The position numbers and the translations under genes are program-made. A model generated the notes under the pieces. That model ran no database searches and was not told the DNA's origin. It saw only the letters and a program-made list of their open reading frames with translations. A stretch of 64,000 nt of DNA from Halorubrum sp. Hd13 (GTDB lineage: Archaea > Halobacteriota > Halobacteria > Halobacteriales > Haloferacaceae). Below are positions 42,618-51,323 of this stretch, in pieces. The DNA is taken from the NCBI RefSeq assembly GCF_002252755.1, contig NZ_NHOY01000037.1, positions 57,844-121,843 on the forward strand, in the 5' to 3' direction. Position 1 is the first letter of the stretch. Each line of letters opens with the position of its first letter.

Positions 42618-43172
42618 ATGGTCCCCGTCCCTCGACTCGCTGTTTCCCCCTTCAAGCACCTCGATCGGCTCCCACGTGGCGGAGATCGTGACGTTGGTGC
42701 GGGATACGTGATGGCGATTACGGCAGTCGGGGTCACGACTCTCTACTATCTCGTTGTCGGGGTTGGGATCCTACTGATCGGGGTGGGTTCGGGTGGTGCT
42801 CCGTTCGTTACCAACGCTGTAGTAGGACCCCCGTTTGTAGTCGGACTCCTGTCGGCTGCTATCAGTCTCTCCGCCGTCGTTGCCCCACTGTTGTTCGTCA
42901 CCGGGGTCGCGGCGTGGCGACTCGTCCCCCCGTCACAGCGCTATGGGGGTGCGATCGGCGGTCTGCTGGCGATGGCACTGGCCTATCTCGTCGCCGGTGC
43001 GTTGGTAGTTGGGCTTCCCTCGGTTTACGCCGTAGCCACCGGCAGCCCCCTCGTCGACACCGTCATCGGTGGCATCGGTATCATCGTCGTTGCGTTCCTC
43101 GCTTCGTCGTGGATCGCGTTGCCGGCCAGCGTCCTTACTGGAGCGCTATACGAGCGCTCGCTTGATGAGTGA
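42618..43172 (+). CDS. Four-helix membrane protein
   Basis: 184 residues. After a cytoplasmic start (VPRLAVSPFKHLDRLPRGGD) come four helices: GYVMAITAVGVTTLYYLVVG, VVGLLSAAISLSAVVAPLLF, GGAIGGLLAMALAYLVAGAL and VIGGIGIIVVAFLASSWIAL. The proline and glycine pattern resembles DUF5518-type haloarchaeal membrane proteins, such as the one at the window start, but I cannot confirm this. An ATG at 42711 is a possible alternative start, removing the odd N-terminus. Confidence 0.55.
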   Translation: MVPVPRLAVSPFKHLDRLPRGGDRDVGAGYVMAITAVGVTTLYYLVVGVGILLIGVGSGGAPFVTNAVVGPPFVVGLLSAAISLSAVVAPLLFVTGVAAWRLVPPSQRYGGAIGGLLAMALAYLVAGALVVGLPSVYAVATGSPLVDTVIGGIGIIVVAFLASSWIALPASVLTGALYERSLDE

Positions 43173-43363
43173 GTCGGGGATCTCTCCGATGGCCGTCTGG
43201 TAACTTTCTGAAACCGCTGACCCGAGACGGCTGTCCGGTGAGCGATGAATTTCGGTTGGGCTCACCACTTCTGTCTCTTGTGTATCCATCCTCTGTATTC
43301 AGCAGCCACTTCCCCTCACGGTCTGAGAGCTTCAACGGGGACCGGAAATACGGCCGGGCGATA

Positions 43364-43819
43364 CTATCCCTCTCCCGACCCCATCCGCTTCGAGTAGTCC
43401 CACGTGTGGAGTCGCTCCGGCTCGATGCGGATCCGGACCTCCTCTCGCTCCGGGCTCAGGAGCCGCTCCCCGGTCGGGTTGTCGACGCCGCCGAGATACC
43501 GGTCCAGCAGGGCGCGCAGGAGCTCCTTCTCCTCGTCCGGCGACACCGTCGCGCGCCCTCGTCCCCTGACGCCTTTATACGGCGGGTCGTTCGTCGACAC
43601 CTCGAAGGAGACGTGGTCGTCGTGCGCGAGGAAGGCGACGAGGTCGGCGTCGGCGCTCGTCGCGCAGTGGACGGCGCCGTCCCACGAGAACCACAGCGAG
43701 ACGATCCACGGGTCGTCTGCGGGGGTGTGACAGCCGAGGCGGACAGGCACGTGCGTGTCGGTCAGGAACTCGTCGACGCGGTCGCGGTCCCACGGGCCGG
43801 TCGGCTCCATGCGATCCAT
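43364..43819 (-). CDS. Pyridoxamine-5'-phosphate-oxidase-like flavin-binding protein
   Basis: 151 residues. [79 protein letters not shown] and a C-terminal IRIEPERLHTWDYSKRMG describe the split-barrel FMN/F420-binding fold. The final W-D-Y-S-K-R-M motif is frequent in haloarchaeal members. Substrate unknown. High GC returns here, marking the right side of the island. An alternative ATG lies at 43810. Confidence 0.8.
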   Translation of the reverse strand: MDRMEPTGPWDRDRVDEFLTDTHVPVRLGCHTPADDPWIVSLWFSWDGAVHCATSADADLVAFLAHDDHVSFEVSTNDPPYKGVRGRGRATVSPDEEKELLRALLDRYLGGVDNPTGERLLSPEREEVRIRIEPERLHTWDYSKRMGSGEG

Positions 43820-43890
43820 TCGGTCGGGTCCGGCGTAACGGTTGCGGCGCGGAACACAAGAGAATTGACCGTCCCCGCGCGAGGGGACGT

Positions 43891-45693
43891 ATGACCGACT
43901 ACTTCGAGGTCCACGAGCGCGACGGCGCCGCCCGACTCGGGGAGCTTCGGCTCGCCGATCCGGTGACGACGCCGGCGCTCGCGGACCCGTTCCTCGAGGA
44001 CGCGGGCAGCCTCTGGGCCGGCGACCGAGCGGTCCCCGACGGCGACGAGGCCGCGCTCACTGTCCTGCCGCACCGCTCGTTCCCCGCGGGGACCCGCGAG
44101 GAGGTCCGCGAGTCGTTCGCGGTCGATCACCCCGATGTCGACTACCCCTCCGCCGCCGTCGTCGACAGCGCGGGCGCCCGCGACGTCGGCGCCGACGCGT
44201 ATCTGCTCTCGGACGCGTCCGGGTTCGTCGGCCACGGCGAGGCGTTCCGCGACGCGGTCGTGTCGGCGAAGGAGGCGCTCCCGGCCGACACCGCGCTGTT
44301 CCTCTCTGGCGTCGCCACGCCGCTGAACGTCGCGGTCCTCGCGTACGCCGGCGTCGACCTCGTGGACGCGACGCTCGCCCGGACGAAGGGGACGGAGGGG
44401 CGATACCTCACCGCCGACGCCGAGCACTTCCTGGAGGACCTCGACGAACTGCCGTGCGCCTGTCCGGCCTGCGCGACGCCCCGCGACGAGTTCACCCGCG
44501 CCGACTGCGCCGTGCACAACGTGAACGCGCTCCGCGCGGAGCTTCGGCGCGTCCGCGAGCGGATCCGCGCGGGTCGCCTCCGCGACTACGTCGAGGGGCA
44601 GGCCCGCCACGAGCAGTGGCTCACGGCCGCGTTCCGGGAGTTCGACGACCAGTGGGGGTACGTCGAGGAGCGCACGCCGCTGATGCGCGACGCCGAGGTG
44701 ACCGCGGCGACCGCGGAGACGCTGGACCGCGTCGAGATCCGGCGGTTCGCAGACCGCGTGACGAGCCGGTACCGGAACCGGTTCACCGATCAGCCGCTCG
44801 TGTTGGTGCCCTGCTCGGCGACGAAGCCGTACAGCGACTCGCAGAGTCACGGGCAGTTCCACGACGCGATCCAGTGGCGCGGCCACACCGTCTCGATGAC
44901 CTCGCCGATCGGCGTGGTGCCTCAGGAGCTGGAGACGACGTACCCGGCCCAGCACTACGACGCGGTCGTCACCGGCGACTGGAGCGAGGACGAGATCGGG
45001 TTCGTCTCCGAGGTTCTCCGGCGCTATCTGGAGCGGAACGACTACTCGCGGGTGATCGCGCACGTCCCCGAAGACGGCTACCGCGAGATCTGCGAGCGCG
45101 TCGCGAGCGACCCCGCGGTCGACGTCCCGTTCGAGTACACGTGCGTCGGCCACCCGACGAGCGACGAGTCGCTCGGAGAGCTGAACGCGACTCTGCAGGG
45201 CGAGCCCGCCTACAGCAAGCGCGAGCGCGAGCACAACACGGTCCGGGCGCTCGCCGATTACCTGCTCGGCGACGGCGCGGGCGACGACCTGTTCGGCGGG
45301 CCGGGCGAGGCCGATATCCGCACGACCGGCCGCTACCCCAAACTCCAGGTGTGGGGCGACGACCCCGACGCCGGCCGCGAGGGCGAGCCGGGCGAGCAGC
45401 TCGCGACGATGGTGCCCCAGTACGGCACCCTCTCGTTCACCCTCGCCGGCGCGCGCCGCTGGGCCGAGAGCGCCGCCCCGACCAAACGCGTCGAGATCGA
45501 CCCGTTCGTCCCGCACGGCTCCGTCTTGGCGCCCGGCGTCGTGGACGCGGACGACGACATCCGCGTCGGCGACGAGGTCGTCATCGAGGGGCCGAAGGCG
45601 TTCGCGGTCGGCCGCGCGGAGATGTCCGGGCCGGAGATGGTCGACTCGACGCGCGGCGTCGCCAGCGAGGTCCGGCACGTGGACGAGAAGTGA
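43891..45693 (+). CDS. arcS: Archaeosine synthase ArcS
   Basis: 600 residues. The N-terminal half is a TGT-like barrel without catalytic residues, with FFLEDLDELPCACPACATPR and RADCAVHNVNALRAELRRVR as its zinc region. The middle carries LVLVPCSATKPYSDSQSHGQ, the ArcS core motif. The C-terminus has a PUA domain (KRVEIDPFVPHGSVLAPGVV, DEVVIEGPKAFAVGRAEMSG). It adds lysine (or an amino group) to preQ0-tRNA on the way to archaeosine at position 15. It follows tgtA functionally but is separated from it by the island. Confidence 0.94.
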   Translation: MTDYFEVHERDGAARLGELRLADPVTTPALADPFLEDAGSLWAGDRAVPDGDEAALTVLPHRSFPAGTREEVRESFAVDHPDVDYPSAAVVDSAGARDVGADAYLLSDASGFVGHGEAFRDAVVSAKEALPADTALFLSGVATPLNVAVLAYAGVDLVDATLARTKGTEGRYLTADAEHFLEDLDELPCACPACATPRDEFTRADCAVHNVNALRAELRRVRERIRAGRLRDYVEGQARHEQWLTAAFREFDDQWGYVEERTPLMRDAEVTAATAETLDRVEIRRFADRVTSRYRNRFTDQPLVLVPCSATKPYSDSQSHGQFHDAIQWRGHTVSMTSPIGVVPQELETTYPAQHYDAVVTGDWSEDEIGFVSEVLRRYLERNDYSRVIAHVPEDGYREICERVASDPAVDVPFEYTCVGHPTSDESLGELNATLQGEPAYSKREREHNTVRALADYLLGDGAGDDLFGGPGEADIRTTGRYPKLQVWGDDPDAGREGEPGEQLATMVPQYGTLSFTLAGARRWAESAAPTKRVEIDPFVPHGSVLAPGVVDADDDIRVGDEVVIEGPKAFAVGRAEMSGPEMVDSTRGVASEVRHVDEK

Positions 45694-45789
45694 GCGGTGA
45701 CGAGTAGCGAGCGACGACGACGATACCGTTTATTTATCATCGCTGGCCCACCCGGCAAAAGTATTAGTTGGTCGAAATATACATGCGGG

Positions 45790-46155
45790 GTGAGGTCCGG
45801 ACCCGTGATCTCCAGAGCGCGAGTGCTGGCCACGGTCTTCGGCGTGCTAATCGGGGCCTACGAGGGAATAGGCTGGGCAGTCAGGCTGGGTGCGATCCCG
45901 GTATTGAAGCACACGCCACTGATCATCCCAATCCTGCTGGGAGCTCTCGTCTACGGTGGCATCGGGTTCCGATACGGGGTTCTCGGTGCAGTCTTCGCAG
46001 TTGTGATGCTCGTCGTGGACCTTCTGGTCATCAGCGGTCTGAAACAGGCGAGCGTAGTGGCGATAGCGCTGTGGTTTCTGCTTCCCTTCACCGTCCTGCT
46101 CTGGGGGAGTCCGTTCGTGCCGTCCAGATACCTGTTTACTCCTCCGCGGCGGTAG
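45790..46155 (+). CDS. Small polytopic membrane protein
   Basis: 121 residues from a GTG at 45790; the frame reaches back to 45697 and a second GTG lies at 45805. Helices: VLATVFGVLIGAYEGIGWAV, TPLIIPILLGALVYGGIGFR, YGVLGAVFAVVMLVVDLLVI and VVAIALWFLLPFTVLLWGSP. No family recognised. The last 20 bases overlap the convergent gene at 46136. Somewhat lower GC than arcS. Confidence 0.55.
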   Translation: MRSGPVISRARVLATVFGVLIGAYEGIGWAVRLGAIPVLKHTPLIIPILLGALVYGGIGFRYGVLGAVFAVVMLVVDLLVISGLKQASVVAIALWFLLPFTVLLWGSPFVPSRYLFTPPRR

Positions 46156-47134
46156 TGGAGCGCCGCCGATTAAACCGTTGGAGGAGGGTCTTGGCGTCCT
46201 CGGGCAGCATCTCGAAGTGTTTCTCCGTATCACCGTGGCTGCGGACGGAGACAAAGACGAAGTCTTCCAGCAGCGACGCGAGTAGTAGCGCCAACCCAAC
46301 GATGACGACGAACACCAGGGTGTACAGGACATCGGCCTGGATGAGGAAGTAGAGGGCGAGCAGGCCTGAGATTAGCATCGCGGTCCAGAGTATCGTCCGG
46401 GCCGGGTGCAGGACCTCCGCCTCGGCGATGCTCACGATGTTCTCTGGGACGAAGTAGTACCGGTAGCTGTACCGTCTGAGTAGTGTCTCCTCGTTCCGCT
46501 TAACGATGATGGGGTCCGGTGCCATCTCACGGAACTCGTTCTCAATCCGGTTGTCCTTGACCGTCAGCGATGTCACCCCGAACGGTTCGTCGGAGTCGGG
46601 TTCGTCCGGGAGGTACGCGTAGAGCGCCGCCGCGCCGAGGACGCCGATGGCGATACCCAGCACGACATCGACGATGCCAACCAGTGCGCCGGCCATGCCC
46701 GCAAGCAACAGGATCGCCCCCGTGTCGTCGTCGGTCAGCTGCTGGAGGTCGTGTTCGAGCTCGCTGTACCCGGACGCCATCGACTCCCAGTCCGAGAGCC
46801 CGACGGAGTACGTGTCGGCGGTCGTTTCGATCTCGACCGTGTCGTCCACGAACAACAACAGCGAGACGGCGATGGCGGCGATCACGAACCCGACGACACC
46901 CACGAGAGTGCTGAAGGTCGAGAGCAGGAACCCGACCGCCGCCGAGATCCCAACGATGCCGACGATACCGTTACTGGTGAGCGCACCGCGGGAGACGGAC
47001 AGAACAACGATGTTGTCGACGTTGAGGTGTCGCTTCTTCGAACGGTACTCCTCGTCGTCAACCGTGATGGTCAGCGCCCGCTCGGTGCTTCGCTCACTAG
47101 GTGACGAAGTCTCGGCTGGCTTGTCACGAGTCAT
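46136..47134 (-). CDS. Membrane protein with duplicated PH-like region, unknown function
   Basis: 332 residues. After a charged start, ALTITVDDEEYRSKKRHLNV and VDNIVVLSVSRGALTSNGIV lead to two helices (about 58-95), then a soluble part, two more helices (about 140-170), a second beta part (FGVTSLTVKDNRIENEFREM, YRYYFVPENIVSIAEAEVLH) and a last helix pair (about 255-300). The two helix-pair/beta-domain units suggest an internal duplication. No catalytic motif. Family unknown. Confidence 0.65.
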   Translation of the reverse strand: MTRDKPAETSSPSERSTERALTITVDDEEYRSKKRHLNVDNIVVLSVSRGALTSNGIVGIVGISAAVGFLLSTFSTLVGVVGFVIAAIAVSLLLFVDDTVEIETTADTYSVGLSDWESMASGYSELEHDLQQLTDDDTGAILLLAGMAGALVGIVDVVLGIAIGVLGAAALYAYLPDEPDSDEPFGVTSLTVKDNRIENEFREMAPDPIIVKRNEETLLRRYSYRYYFVPENIVSIAEAEVLHPARTILWTAMLISGLLALYFLIQADVLYTLVFVVIVGLALLLASLLEDFVFVSVRSHGDTEKHFEMLPEDAKTLLQRFNRRRSTTAAEE

Positions 47135-47657
47135 GTCCCGACGCTTGAGACGAAGATATGTGATATGTTAGTACAAAACTTGGGATACATCACATATGAA
47201 GAGTATCGTAGCATCGAAAGTGAAAACACTGGCATGATGCCGAGGTATCTGTTGAATCTGATGTTTGAGATCGTGTGGCTAATGTTCTCGTTTTCGCCAC
47301 AGATTTCAAAGAACGCTATGGCGCCGTGTCGCGCCGACGAGCGGGCTGCCGGCCCGCGAGGAGCGCGCGAGGGACGCCGCGAGCGAAGCGAGCGGCGAGG
47401 CTGGGGAGGCGCGAGGTCGCGGCGCTGTTCGAACGCGTCGTCCCCACGGCTGCTGGCTTCGGGAGTGGTCAGTATCGAACGCGGTCGATCGGTTATCCCT
47501 GAGCGGCCGAACTTCGGTGGTTGTCACCGCTCTACCGGCCTCGAGACCGACGTATACACGATCGACGGAGCCATCGGAGCGCGCGATGACCCGATCACCG
47601 ATCCCCTCCGATCGCCGGATCAGTAGCTTCAAAACTGCGCCGGACCGAACCTGGCAC
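47135..47657. repeat. Intergenic region with two-hairpin repeat, copy 3 (minus strand)
   Basis: 47135-47310 is AT-rich with no convincing gene. The repeat lies at about 47317-47430, reverse orientation: read on the minus strand it has cctccccagcctc, stem gccgc/gcggc around a tcgcttcgctc loop, gtccctcgcgcgctcc and a second stem cgggcc/ggcccg-like. An overlapping 153-codon frame from 47165 is an Arg-rich artefact of this repeat. Confidence 0.7.
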
Positions 47658-47822
47658 ATGGCGCTCGAAAAGGACGTGGACTGTCCCTCGTGCGGAGAGG
47701 CCCAGTCGTTCTACCGGACCGCGGCGATGACCCTCCACCTCGGCGAGAAGACGAAGTGGCGGTGCCCCGAGTGCGGCTACGGCTACGTCGAGATCAACGG
47801 CATCGACACGCTTCCGGCCTGA
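47658..47822 (+). CDS. Zinc-ribbon microprotein (54 aa)
   Basis: MALEKDVDCPSCGEAQSFYR then TAAMTLHLGEKTKWRCPECG YGYVEINGID carries two CPxCG knuckles (C9/C12, C36/C39) forming one zinc ribbon. This is a conserved haloarchaeal family (DUF7838-like by memory). Function unknown; related microproteins affect stress and motility phenotypes. Confidence 0.8.
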   Translation: MALEKDVDCPSCGEAQSFYRTAAMTLHLGEKTKWRCPECGYGYVEINGIDTLPA

Positions 47823-47933
47823 TCCGCGAGCGCGGCGTCCGACCACCGGTCCCCGAACCGCGACCGACCGCCGGCGATAAAGAAAAGCGAGACGACCGGG
47901 CGATTCCGGTCTCGTTCCGCGATCGGCTCCCGA

Positions 47934-49016
47934 TCAGTCGTCGCTCTCGGGGGCCGGTGGCTCCTCCGTTTCTCCCTCGGCCTCGGTGTCCTCGGCCGTG
48001 ATCGGGTCGCGCTCGTCCTCGCTGAAGCCGGCCGACGCCTCCTGTCGGGCCGACGCCTCGGGGTCGAACCGCGCCTCGATGTCCTGATACCGAGGGACGA
48101 AGGAGAGCTCGTGGTGGCTCTCCGTCTCGTGACCGAGGTAGCGGTCCTCCAGGTCGAACTGCGCCTGCTCGTCGTTCTCGGCGATGTTCTGCATGTCCTC
48201 GTACACCGCGTGGGCGCCCGAGTGGAGCCCGTACAGGGTGATGAAGATGTACTGGTAGCCCAGGTCGCCGAGCTCCTCGAAGGTGAGCGGGTCCTCCTGC
48301 TCGCTCCACGCGAACGACGAGGAGTAGTTGAACGCAAGGTCGAGGTCGGGATGGGTCTCGTGGATCGTCTCCGCGTACTCGACCGCGTCCTCGCGGGACG
48401 GGTCGGGCATCTCCGGCCAGACGAGGTCGACGCCGGCGTCGGCGTAGATCCGGCCGCGTTCGAGGTGCTCCTCCCAGTCGCCGTTCGCGGAGCCGTACGC
48501 GTCGGTCCGCGCGATGATGACCGTGTCCTCGCTCTGCTTGGCGTCGACGGCCGCCTCGAAGCGCGACCGCGCCTGCTCGCGGGAGGCGATCTGCTTGCCG
48601 GCGATGTGGCCGCACCGCTTCGGCGAGGTCTGGTCCTCGATGTGGACGGCGGCGACGCCGGCCTTCTCGTACTCGCGGACCGCGCGGCGGACGTTGTGGA
48701 CGCCGCCGTAGCCGGTGTCGCAGTCGGCGACGACCGGGAGGTTCGTCGCCTCGACCATCCGCTTGGCGTTCTCGACCATCTCGGTCATCGTGACCATCTC
48801 CAGGTCGGGGAAGCCGAACTGACCGAGCACGGTGGAGTAGCCGCTCATGTAGGCGGCGTCGACGCCGGCCATCTCCGCGAGGCGAGCGTCGAGCGCGTGG
48901 TAGATCCCGGGCGCGAAGGTGTACTCCTGCTCCGCGAACAGCTCGCGGAGCTTCCTGCCGGCCGGGTTGTCGATATCTCTCGTGAAGACGTCGTCGTCGA
49001 GTTCGTTCGGGTGCAT
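47934..49016 (-). CDS. aceA: Isocitrate lyase
   Basis: 360 residues from the ATG at 49016. [80 protein letters not shown] (KRCGH holds the catalytic Cys), [11 protein letters not shown] and [13 protein letters not shown] are the family blocks. It splits isocitrate to glyoxylate and succinate in the glyoxylate shunt. The archaeal short form is typical. Malate synthase is not in this window. A long upstream region with tandem repeats may carry its regulation. Confidence 0.95.
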   Translation of the reverse strand: MHPNELDDDVFTRDIDNPAGRKLRELFAEQEYTFAPGIYHALDARLAEMAGVDAAYMSGYSTVLGQFGFPDLEMVTMTEMVENAKRMVEATNLPVVADCDTGYGGVHNVRRAVREYEKAGVAAVHIEDQTSPKRCGHIAGKQIASREQARSRFEAAVDAKQSEDTVIIARTDAYGSANGDWEEHLERGRIYADAGVDLVWPEMPDPSREDAVEYAETIHETHPDLDLAFNYSSSFAWSEQEDPLTFEELGDLGYQYIFITLYGLHSGAHAVYEDMQNIAENDEQAQFDLEDRYLGHETESHHELSFVPRYQDIEARFDPEASARQEASAGFSEDERDPITAEDTEAEGETEEPPAPESDD

Positions 49017-49384
49017 AGGTGTCACTCCGCAGTGTCGCCGTCGGTGTGTCGGTCGGTCGCGCGCCGCGTGAACGTCGTCGGGTCCGGTCGCGGTCCGTCA
49101 CCGGTTCCGGCCATCGGAACGGCGCTCATCGCGATCCCCCGTCGGTCCGCGTGCGGCCGGTCGGACGCAGGTCCGGGACCAGCGGCGCGTCCCGCTCCGC
49201 GTCGGTCGGGGGGCGCGTCGCGGCGCGAGCCGATCGGCGCGTCGGGTCGGCGGTCGTCGGGGATCGCTCGGCGGTCGTCGTCGGGACGAGCGGCGCGCCC
49301 GCTTCCTCGGTGATCGGCGTGCGGCCGGGAATCCCTCGGGGAGAAGTGTCGTCGGTCGGCGTCCGATCGGTCGTCGGGCGCCCC

Positions 49385-49441
49385 GTCGTCGATCGGTCGG
49401 TCCGGGTCGTCGATCGGTCGGTCCGGGTCGTCGATCGGTCG
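49385..49441. repeat. 21-bp tandem repeat upstream of aceA
   Basis: gtcgtcgatcggtcggtccg+g occurs at 49385-49405 and 49406-49426 exactly, then a partial third copy. On the minus strand it would encode Thr-Asp-Arg-Ser repeats. Confidence 0.85.
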
Positions 49442-49752
49442 CCGTCGGTCGTCTGCTGGTCTGTCGGTCGAGTCGTCTCGGGCGTCGTGGCGTCGTTAGG
49501 TGTCGTCATCGGGTCGTGTGGGTGGTTGCGGTGGTCGTCTGGTGATCTGTCGGTCGGCGCGTCGCGTTGCCACATGTCCGCGTACGGATACTGACATTGC
49601 ACTCGGTTCGTTCGGAGGAATGGTAATAAACATAATGATTGATAATGATAATATTCGTTAACCTATCTTATTCCCTTAAATGATGTGTGGTACCACGGAA
49701 CATGACTCCGATCGGAGCACCGCGCGTGCGGGCCGAGAGCGTCGGACCGATC

Positions 49753-49762
49753 CATACTAACC
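49753..49762 (+). promoter_or_regulatory. TATA-like box of thiL
   Basis: catactaacc lies 23 bp before the GTG at 49786, which supports choosing that GTG over the upstream ATG at 49701. Confidence 0.35.
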
Positions 49763-49785
49763 GGTTCCGGCGCGTTGGACCCGCC

Positions 49786-50679
49786 GTGAACGAGCGCGAC
49801 GCGCTTCGCCGGCTGGCCGCCGACCTGCCGCACGCGGGCGACGACGCCGCCGTCGTCGGCGACACCGTCATCACGACCGACATGCTCCACGAGCGCACCG
49901 ACTTCCCACCGGGAACGACGCGGTACACCGCGGGGTGGCGCGCGGTCGGCGCGTCGCTCTCCGACGTGGCGGCGATGGGCGCGAGCGCGACCGCCGCCGT
50001 CGCCGTCTACGCCGACGCCGCCTTCGACCCCGACCGACTCGACCGCTTCGTCGCGGGCGCGGTCGACGTCTGCGAGGCCGTCGACGCCGAGTACGTCGGC
50101 GGCGACCTCGACAGCCACGATGAGTTCACGACGGCCTCGACCGCCATCGGCGAGGTCGCCGAAGACGGACCGGTAACGCGCTCGGGCGCCGCCTCGGGCG
50201 AGGCGCTCTGCGTCACCGGCGAGTGGGGGCGGTCGGCGGCCGCGCTCCGCCTGTTCGAACGCGACGACGAGGGGTCGGTCGAGCGCGCCAACGACCTCTT
50301 TCGGTTCACGCCCCGCGTCGCCGACGGGACCGCGCTCGTCGGGCGAGCGACCGCGATGATGGACTCCTCTGACGGCCTCGCGCGGTCGCTCCACCAGCTC
50401 GCGGAGGCGAGCGGCGTCGGGTTCGCGCTCGAACGGGACCGGCTCCCGGTCCATCCCGCGGTCGACGACATCGCCGAGGGCCCGAGCGACCGGTTCGAGC
50501 TTGCGGCGCACTTCGGGGAGGACTTCGAGCTCGTCTGCGCCGTTCCCGACGCCGAGCTCGACGCGGCCCGAGATGCCTGTCGGGCCGAACTCACCCGGGT
50601 CGGGACCGTCGTCGACGCCGCGGAGGGAGTGACGGCCGACGGCGACTCCCTCCCCGACCGCGGGTACACGCACGGGTGA
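49786..50679 (+). CDS. thiL: Thiamine-monophosphate kinase
   Basis: 297 residues from a GTG at 49786 (NERDALRRLAADL is the usual ThiL start). HAGDDAAVVGDTVITTDMLH (metal/ATP site), YTAGWRAVGASLSDVAAMGA, EYVGGDLDSHDEFTTASTAI, MMDSSDGLARSLHQLAEASG and AAHFGEDFELVCAV are clear. It phosphorylates thiamine monophosphate to the active diphosphate. A leaderless start fits the TATA-like box. It is followed by an acetyltransferase gene with its own promoter. Confidence 0.93.
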   Translation: MNERDALRRLAADLPHAGDDAAVVGDTVITTDMLHERTDFPPGTTRYTAGWRAVGASLSDVAAMGASATAAVAVYADAAFDPDRLDRFVAGAVDVCEAVDAEYVGGDLDSHDEFTTASTAIGEVAEDGPVTRSGAASGEALCVTGEWGRSAAALRLFERDDEGSVERANDLFRFTPRVADGTALVGRATAMMDSSDGLARSLHQLAEASGVGFALERDRLPVHPAVDDIAEGPSDRFELAAHFGEDFELVCAVPDAELDAARDACRAELTRVGTVVDAAEGVTADGDSLPDRGYTHG

Positions 50680-50710
50680 GGCTCGGTCGGACGGCCGAAC
50701 CACCGTGGTC

Positions 50711-50720
50711 TTATAAATCG
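50711..50720 (+). promoter_or_regulatory. TATA-like box of the acetyltransferase gene
   Basis: ttataaatcg is centred about 24 bp ahead of the GTG at 50739 and argues for a leaderless start there rather than at 50676. Confidence 0.5.
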
Positions 50721-50738
50721 GCTCCCGTCACCTCGACC

Positions 50739-51296
50739 GTGTCGAACGAGACCGAACGGATGCTGGCCGGCGAGCCGTACGACCCGAGCGATCCGGCGCT
50801 CGTCGCGGACCGCTCCCGCGCCCGCGACCTCGCCCGGCGGTACAACGCGACGACCCCGGCCGAACGCGGCCGCCGCGAGCGGCTCCTCCGCGAGCTGTTC
50901 GACGCCGTCGGGGAGGGGCCGACCGTCCAGCCGCCCCTCCGCTGTGACTACGGCTACAACGTCGCCGTCGGCGACGATTTCTTCGCGAACTACGGCTGCG
51001 TCTTCCTCGACACGAACCCGATCTCGTTCGGCGACCGCTGCCTGCTCGGCCCGGGCGTCCACGTGTACACGCCGACGCACCCTATCGACCCCGAGGAGCG
51101 CGCGACCGGTCGCGAGCGCGCGGCGCCCGTGACGGTCGGCGACGACGTCTGGATCGGCGGGCGAGCCGTGCTGAACCCGGGCGTGACCGTGGGCGACGGC
51201 GCGGTGATCGCCTCGGGCGCGGTGGTCACGGAGGACGTGCCGGCTCGGACCGTGGTCGGCGGGAACCCGGCGCGAACGATCCGGGAGATCGAGTGA
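50739..51296 (+). CDS. Maltose/galactoside O-acetyltransferase family (left-handed beta helix)
   Basis: 185 residues from the GTG at 50739. TERMLAGEPYDPSDPALVAD is the MAT N-terminal block, then CDYGYNVAVGDDFFANYGCV, HVYTPTHPIDPEERATGRER (catalytic His in the THP loop), DVWIGGRAVLNPGVTVGDGA and VVGGNPARTI show the hexapeptide repeats. It transfers acetyl from acetyl-CoA to a sugar hydroxyl; the acceptor is unknown. Confidence 0.9.
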   Translation: MSNETERMLAGEPYDPSDPALVADRSRARDLARRYNATTPAERGRRERLLRELFDAVGEGPTVQPPLRCDYGYNVAVGDDFFANYGCVFLDTNPISFGDRCLLGPGVHVYTPTHPIDPEERATGRERAAPVTVGDDVWIGGRAVLNPGVTVGDGAVIASGAVVTEDVPARTVVGGNPARTIREIE

Positions 51297-51323
51297 AGGC
51301 GGCGGAGAACAGAGACGAGAGCC

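Larger units (their letters stand above)
39230..43336. mobile_element. Lower-GC island between tgtA and arcS
   Basis: Composition drops sharply from the tgtA stop to about 43340 and TATA-rich intergenic DNA appears. Imperfect inverted sequences mark the edges. On the left, gttgaa (39230) is followed 24 bases later by tggctgtgctgaatacag (39260-39277). On the right, in reverse, ttcaac (43331-43336) is preceded by ctgtattcagcagcca (43293-43308). A tcagtacaggg motif recurs at about 39336 and 39844 and inverted at 42365. It holds small membrane proteins and a lipoprotein but no transposase or integrase, so it is probably the remains of IS-bounded DNA. Confidence 0.5.
49017..49785. other. Long leader region upstream of aceA, GC-rich with tandem repeats
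   Basis: On the minus strand 49126-49602 is open and would encode a Thr/Asp/Arg-rich low-complexity chain without a domain. I regard it as doubtful. The region near 49620-49680 is AT-rich (aataatattcgttaac) and holds probable promoter elements for both directions. Confidence 0.4.

Noticed and set aside
47165..47626. 153-codon ORF
   Set aside because: Its middle is copy 3 of the two-hairpin repeat (Arg/Ser-rich GRRERSERRG stretch); no start context.
49126..49602. 158-codon Thr-rich minus-strand ORF upstream of aceA
   Set aside because: Low complexity from tandem repeats, no domain, uncertain start. Reported only as a leader region.
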